DNA from: Elusimicrobiota bacterium
GTDB lineage: Bacteria; Elusimicrobiota; Elusimicrobia; UBA1565; JACRDR01
NCBI GenBank assembly: GCA_016194745.1
Contig: JACQBA010000011.1
Span: forward strand, 1 to 64,000
DNA length: 64,000 nucleotides
Direction: 5' to 3'
Shown here: piece by piece, positions 60,333-64,000 of the stretch
Position numbering within the stretch: the stretch's first letter is position 1
Layout of the letters: each line of letters starts with the position of its first letter
The notes under the pieces: generated by a model
What the model saw: the letters and a program-made list of their open reading frames with translations, nothing else
Database searches by the model: none
What the model was told of the DNA's origin: nothing
Position numbers and translations under genes: made by a program

Positions 60333-63300
60333 CAGTGGATCACCCCGATCTTGCGGGTCACCTTCGCGCCGCCGCCTTCCAAGACGGCCACGTAGAGGCC
60401 CTTGGAAACCTTCTTGCCGCCGTCGTCGGCGCCGTCCCAGATCACGTCGTTGGACCCGGCCGCGCCGCTCGCGTTGATCTCGCGGATCTTGCCGCCGAAG
60501 ATGTTGTAGATCCGGATGACGACCGTGGACGCCGTCGAAAGCGTGAAGTTGATCGTCGTCTTGTTCGTCCGGGAGTCGAAGGGGTTGGGATAGTTCGTGA
60601 CTTCGCTAATGCCGCCCGCGGGCAGAGTCCCGAAAATGGTCTGCGTCACGCCCGACACCGGCCCCTGGACGCCCGCGCCGCTGACACCGCTCACGCGCAC
60701 GAACACGGTGCCGACGGGCGGCGTGAAGGACGCGGCGTTGCCCGTGAACAAGGCCGCGCTCGAGATCGCGAGCGGGCCGATCGACTCGACGCGCGTCGCC
60801 ATCACCTGCGACGTACTGACCTGGCCCGTCTTCGCGTTGCGCCAGAGCGGCGCGGCGCCCGTTCGGTACTCGACCAGGTATCCCATCAAGCCGGTCGGCC
60901 CGGAAAGGCTCGGCGCCCAGGTGGCCTGCACGGACTGCGCGCCCAAAGTAACGGACAGTCCCGGCGCCGTCGGGACCGTCAGATCGACGAGGACCGGCAC
61001 GGAGACGCCGACCGGGCTCGTGTAGCCGAGCGAGCTCGTGGCTTTCACCGAGACGTAGTACGTCGAGCCGCTCTGCAGCGCCAGGCCCCGAGCGGTGACG
61101 TCGGACGCCAAGCCCCCGATGGCCGTGTACGGCTGGATGTTCGTGCCCCCGGCGGTCGTGCCGATCGCGTACATGGCGCCCGCGATCGTCCCCGAGCCGA
61201 CGGAGCTCGACCACGTGAAATGCAGGGAATCGAAGCGGGACCAGTAGTTGCTCTCGGGGACGACCGTCGGCGTGAGCGGCGTGCGGACGTCGAGCACGGT
61301 CGAGAGCGCGGTGGCGAACGGCAGGCCCTGGGAGGAGACGAGGTCCGGGGATTGGACCGTGAACGCCGAGGCGTCCGTGGCGGTCAGGCCGATCGAGGCG
61401 CCGACCGTGGCGTTGGGATCGAGCGTCACGGTCACGAAGTAGGTGGCCGTCGACTTGGTCATCGCCTGGACCGACGAGAACGTGATCGTCGTGAGGCCGC
61501 CGCTGAAGGTGCCGGTGCCGACCTGGACGTCTCCCGCGCCGAACTGCCCGTCGTTGTTGGTGTCCGCGTAGACCCGCGCCTGCGTGATCTGCGCGTCCGG
61601 GATGCCGCCCGTCTTGACGAAGCGGACCTGCGTCCAGTTGAGCCGGTCGCGCTGGGCGTAGGCGGTCATGCGGGCGACCGCGACCGTGGTGCCCTGGCCG
61701 ATGCCCGTCGGGATGAGGTCGGTGAAGCCCACGACGAGGCGGTCCGCCAGCTTGCGAATCGGAGACAAGGTCGAGGCCATCGGGAAGCCGGAGTCGATCA
61801 CGAAATTGGGCGAGGGGACGCCGATCGATGTGGCGGAGGCGATCGAGACGCCCACCGTCGCCGTCGACGCCGCGAACTGATGGAGATCGACCGAGATCAG
61901 GAACTTGGACGGGGTCGGCGAGACCTGCTGCGGCGAGGCGAGGAAGATCGTCGCCGAGCCGGAGACGAAGCGGTCGAGGCCGCTCGTCACTTCGACGTCG
62001 CCCGAGTCGACGAGACCGTTGGCGTTCAAGTCGCTCATGACGTGGATCGCGGAGACGTCCTGATCGAGTGCGGTGCCCGTCTGGGTGAGAACGAGAGAGT
62101 TCCAGAGCACCACGTTGGATGTCGTGTCCATCTGGAGGCTGAGCAGCACCTGCTGCGTCGCGCCCTGCGTGACGGAGACCGGCGCCTTGTCCTGGAAGCC
62201 CACCGAGACCCCGTTCTGCGTCGCCCCGACCGTCACGAGGCCCGAGTTGATCGGGAAGCCGATCGACGAGGTCCCGTTCGGGGGCGCCACGGTGAAGGCG
62301 CCGGGGCTAGTGAGCGAAACGCCGACGGTGTCCCCCGGCGTGCCGACGGGCGAGACGTCGGCCGTCAGGAAGTAGGTCTGGGTCGAGACCGTCATCGCCT
62401 GGACGGAGAGAAAGCCCATCACCGCCTGGCCGCCCGAGAACGTGCCCGTCGCGACGACCGTGTCGGTGAGCGTGTCGAGCGTGCCGTTCGCGTTGGAGTC
62501 GAGATAGATCTTGAGCCGATCGACGTCCGCGTCCGCGCCCGAGCCGGTCCGCACGACGGTGAGGCCCGACCATTGGCCCGTGTATTGCCCCATCCACGCG
62601 CGGAAGGTGACCATCGGAATGCTCGCCGTGCCCTGCACTGCGGAGGTCGGCGCAGAGCTCGCGCCGGTCACGTACATCAGGCTCGGCGGCGCGTTGACGG
62701 TGATGGAGGCCGAGGCGAAGGAGGTGGCGGCCATGGTGTTGGGCGCCGAGACCGTGTAGTAGCTCGAGTTGACCGCGCGCACGCCGATCGTGTTGCCGGG
62801 CGTCGCCGAGGTCGAGAGGTCGATCACGACGAAGTACGTGCGCCCGCTCGTCGTCACCGGCCCGTTGGGGCTCAGCGCGAGGTTGACCGAGCCGATGCCC
62901 GCGTCGCCGAAGGTCGGAGTCGTCGCGGTGAGCAGCTGGTACTGGCCGAGCGTCGCGGGATTGAAGACGCCGAGCTGGTTGATGTCGTAGTAGATTTTCA
63001 CCGACTTCACGTCCGCGTCGGAGGAGACGCCGGTGCGGTCGACGCGCAGCTGGAGAAGCTGGGCTTGGGAGACGTCGGTTTTGAGCGTCAGCTTCATCAT
63101 CCCGATGTTCTGCGTGCCCGGGTTGAAGCTCCCGCCCGCGATGCTCGCGGTGGTCACGGTCACCGTGTTCGGGAACTGCTGCACCGCCGTCGGGCCCGCG
63201 TCGATCGGGAAGCTGAGCGCGGCGGTCGAGACCAGGTTGGGTGAATTGATGTTGAAGGCCGAGGTCGTGCTCAGGCGCACGCCCATCGTGTTGCCCGGCA

Positions 63301-64000
63301 CCGTGTTCGGATCGACCGCGATCGCGACGAAGTAGGTTTGCGTGCTGGGCGTGATCGTCTGCGGTGTCGTGAAGGCCACGTTCGCCTGACCGCTCGAGAA
63401 GGTGTCGATGCCCGAGGTGACGAGGGTGTCGCCCGCGTTCAGGACCCCGTTGGCGTCCGCGTCGCGGTAGATCGAAATCGCGTCGACCTCCCCGTCCGAG
63501 CTCGATCCCAGGCGCTGGATGTTGAGTCCAGACCAGATCACCGCGTTCTGATCCGCGTAGGCCTTGACCCGCAGCAGCGCCACGTTGGTGGCACCCTGCA
63601 GAAGACTGCCGGGGCTTTGATCGAGAGGCGTGACGACGAGATGGTTGACTGTCGCCGCGACGGTGCCCGTCGAGCTCGAGAACGGGAAGTTGCCGACGAC
63701 GGTCGTCGCGGTCGGCGAATTGACGAAGGAGCTGCTGTTCATCTTGCCGCCGAGCGAGTTGCCGACCGTGGCGGTCGCGCTGACGTCGTAGACCACGAGG
63801 AAGACGAAGGTCGTGCCCGCGGAGAGGGTCGCGGTCGTGATGTTGATCGTGGCCAGGCCGCTCGCGAACGCCGCGGTGCCGAGGCGCACGTCCACCGCCG
63901 GATTGAACACGCCGCCGTCGACGAGCGGGCTCGGGTCCTGCCAGATCTCGACCGCGTTCACGTCCGCGTCGACGCTCACGCCGGTGCGGTTGATCTGCAT
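60332..64000 (-). CDS. Large secreted repeat protein with FlgD-Ig C-terminal sorting domain (N-terminus outside window)
   Basis: At least 1223 codons; the frame continues past the window edge, so the true start is not seen. The visible part is five or more units of about 140 residues, each with an acidic Ca-binding-like loop (YRDADANGVLNAGDT, DSNANGTLDTLTDT, DLNANGLVDSGDVE, DTNNDGQFGAGDVQ) followed by a strand pair ending TPQTITPSTQTYFV or similar. Two fibronectin-III-like domains follow (FTWSSSVGSGTIAGAMYAIG; VPTAPGLSVTLGAQSVQATW), then the C-terminal FlgD-Ig/T9SS-type domain (VTNYPNPFDSRTNKTTINF, VVIRIYNIFGGKIREI, KKVSKGLYVAVLEG). Likely a surface adhesin or fibre exported through the neighbouring PorV-type system. 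Confidence 0.9.
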   Translation of the reverse strand: MQINRTGVSVDADVNAVEIWQDPSPLVDGGVFNPAVDVRLGTAAFASGLATINITTATLSAGTTFVFLVVYDVSATATVGNSLGGKMNSSSFVNSPTATTVVGNFPFSSSTGTVAATVNHLVVTPLDQSPGSLLQGATNVALLRVKAYADQNAVIWSGLNIQRLGSSSDGEVDAISIYRDADANGVLNAGDTLVTSGIDTFSSGQANVAFTTPQTITPSTQTYFVAIAVDPNTVPGNTMGVRLSTTSAFNINSPNLVSTAALSFPIDAGPTAVQQFPNTVTVTTASIAGGSFNPGTQNIGMMKLTLKTDVSQAQLLQLRVDRTGVSSDADVKSVKIYYDINQLGVFNPATLGQYQLLTATTPTFGDAGIGSVNLALSPNGPVTTSGRTYFVVIDLSTSATPGNTIGVRAVNSSYYTVSAPNTMAATSFASASITVNAPPSLMYVTGASSAPTSAVQGTASIPMVTFRAWMGQYTGQWSGLTVVRTGSGADADVDRLKIYLDSNANGTLDTLTDTVVATGTFSGGQAVMGFLSVQAMTVSTQTYFLTADVSPVGTPGDTVGVSLTSPGAFTVAPPNGTSSIGFPINSGLVTVGATQNGVSVGFQDKAPVSVTQGATQQVLLSLQMDTTSNVVLWNSLVLTQTGTALDQDVSAIHVMSDLNANGLVDSGDVEVTSGLDRFVSGSATIFLASPQQVSPTPSKFLISVDLHQFAASTATVGVSIASATSIGVPSPNFVIDSGFPMASTLSPIRKLADRLVVGFTDLIPTGIGQGTTVAVARMTAYAQRDRLNWTQVRFVKTGGIPDAQITQARVYADTNNDGQFGAGDVQVGTGTFSGGLTTITFSSVQAMTKSTATYFVTVTLDPNATVGASIGLTATDASAFTVQSPDLVSSQGLPFATALSTVLDVRTPLTPTVVPESNYWSRFDSLHFTWSSSVGSGTIAGAMYAIGTTAGGTNIQPYTAIGGLASDVTARGLALQSGSTYYVSVKATSSLGYTSPVGVSVPVLVDLTVPTAPGLSVTLGAQSVQATWAPSLSGPTGLMGYLVEYRTGAAPLWRNAKTGQVSTSQVMATRVESIGPLAISSAALFTGNAASFTPPVGTVFVRVSGVSGAGVQGPVSGVTQTIFGTLPAGGISEVTNYPNPFDSRTNKTTINFTLSTASTVVIRIYNIFGGKIREINASGAAGSNDVIWDGADDGGKKVSKGLYVAVLEGGGAKVTRKIGVIH

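Overview
The window is high-GC bacterial chromosome. The cell is Gram-negative: there are outer-membrane proteins (an Omp85-family barrel, a PorV-like barrel), an Lnt N-acyltransferase, a TolQ/TolR/TonB set and many signal peptides. Long GC-rich signal-peptide proteins, M3/M16 metallopeptidases, a FlgD-Ig sorting domain and a TonB operon carrying a histone-deacetylase-fold enzyme suggest an Elusimicrobiota-like lineage. That placement is inference; no 16S rRNA is present.

Layout. 0-14 kb: secreted or envelope proteins (M3 peptidase, two other proteases, Rieske oxygenase, DJ-1/PfpI protein, YgjP-like peptidase, a possible ATP-grasp protein, acyltransferase 3). 14.37-19.3 kb: a lower-GC island beside tRNA-Gly that truncates a GNAT gene and carries a broken M23-like gene, a propeller-like protein, an intact IS3 element and an AlbA_2 regulator paired with a small unknown protein. 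19.4-33.5 kb: fatty acid hydroxylase, a two-domain M16 peptidase, a debranching-enzyme-like glycosidase, an Omp85-family protein, RF2, a prepilin and a low-GC ankyrin protein. 33.5-36.2 kb: 23 tRNA genes with RNase P RNA embedded among them, all on the minus strand behind one strong promoter. 36.3-49.7 kb: operon HEAT-TolQ-TolR-TonB-HDAC, a lipoprotein thioredoxin, a pentameric ligand-gated channel homologue, a GH3 enzyme, Lnt, SecA and a small secreted repeat protein.

The most striking region is 52.7-64 kb: one minus-strand operon, partly outside the window. It runs from a large secreted protein with Ca-binding-like repeats and a C-terminal FlgD-Ig sorting domain, through a PorV-like barrel with TPRs, to a single polypeptide joining a histidine kinase, the FliF C-terminal ring domain and FliG, then a long coiled-coil protein, MotA and MotB. 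No other flagellar gene is visible. I infer a rotor/stator machine adapted to something other than a flagellum, such as gliding or T9SS-like secretion, with a kinase built into the rotor. A response regulator and a FlgO-like protein lie next to it.

Two genome-wide signals stand out. Many genes have a -10-like hexamer ending 6-8 bases before the start codon and no Shine-Dalgarno, which points to widespread leaderless mRNA. Two families of palindromic intergenic repeats (gtgtcagac and gtcgttgac types) are scattered between genes.
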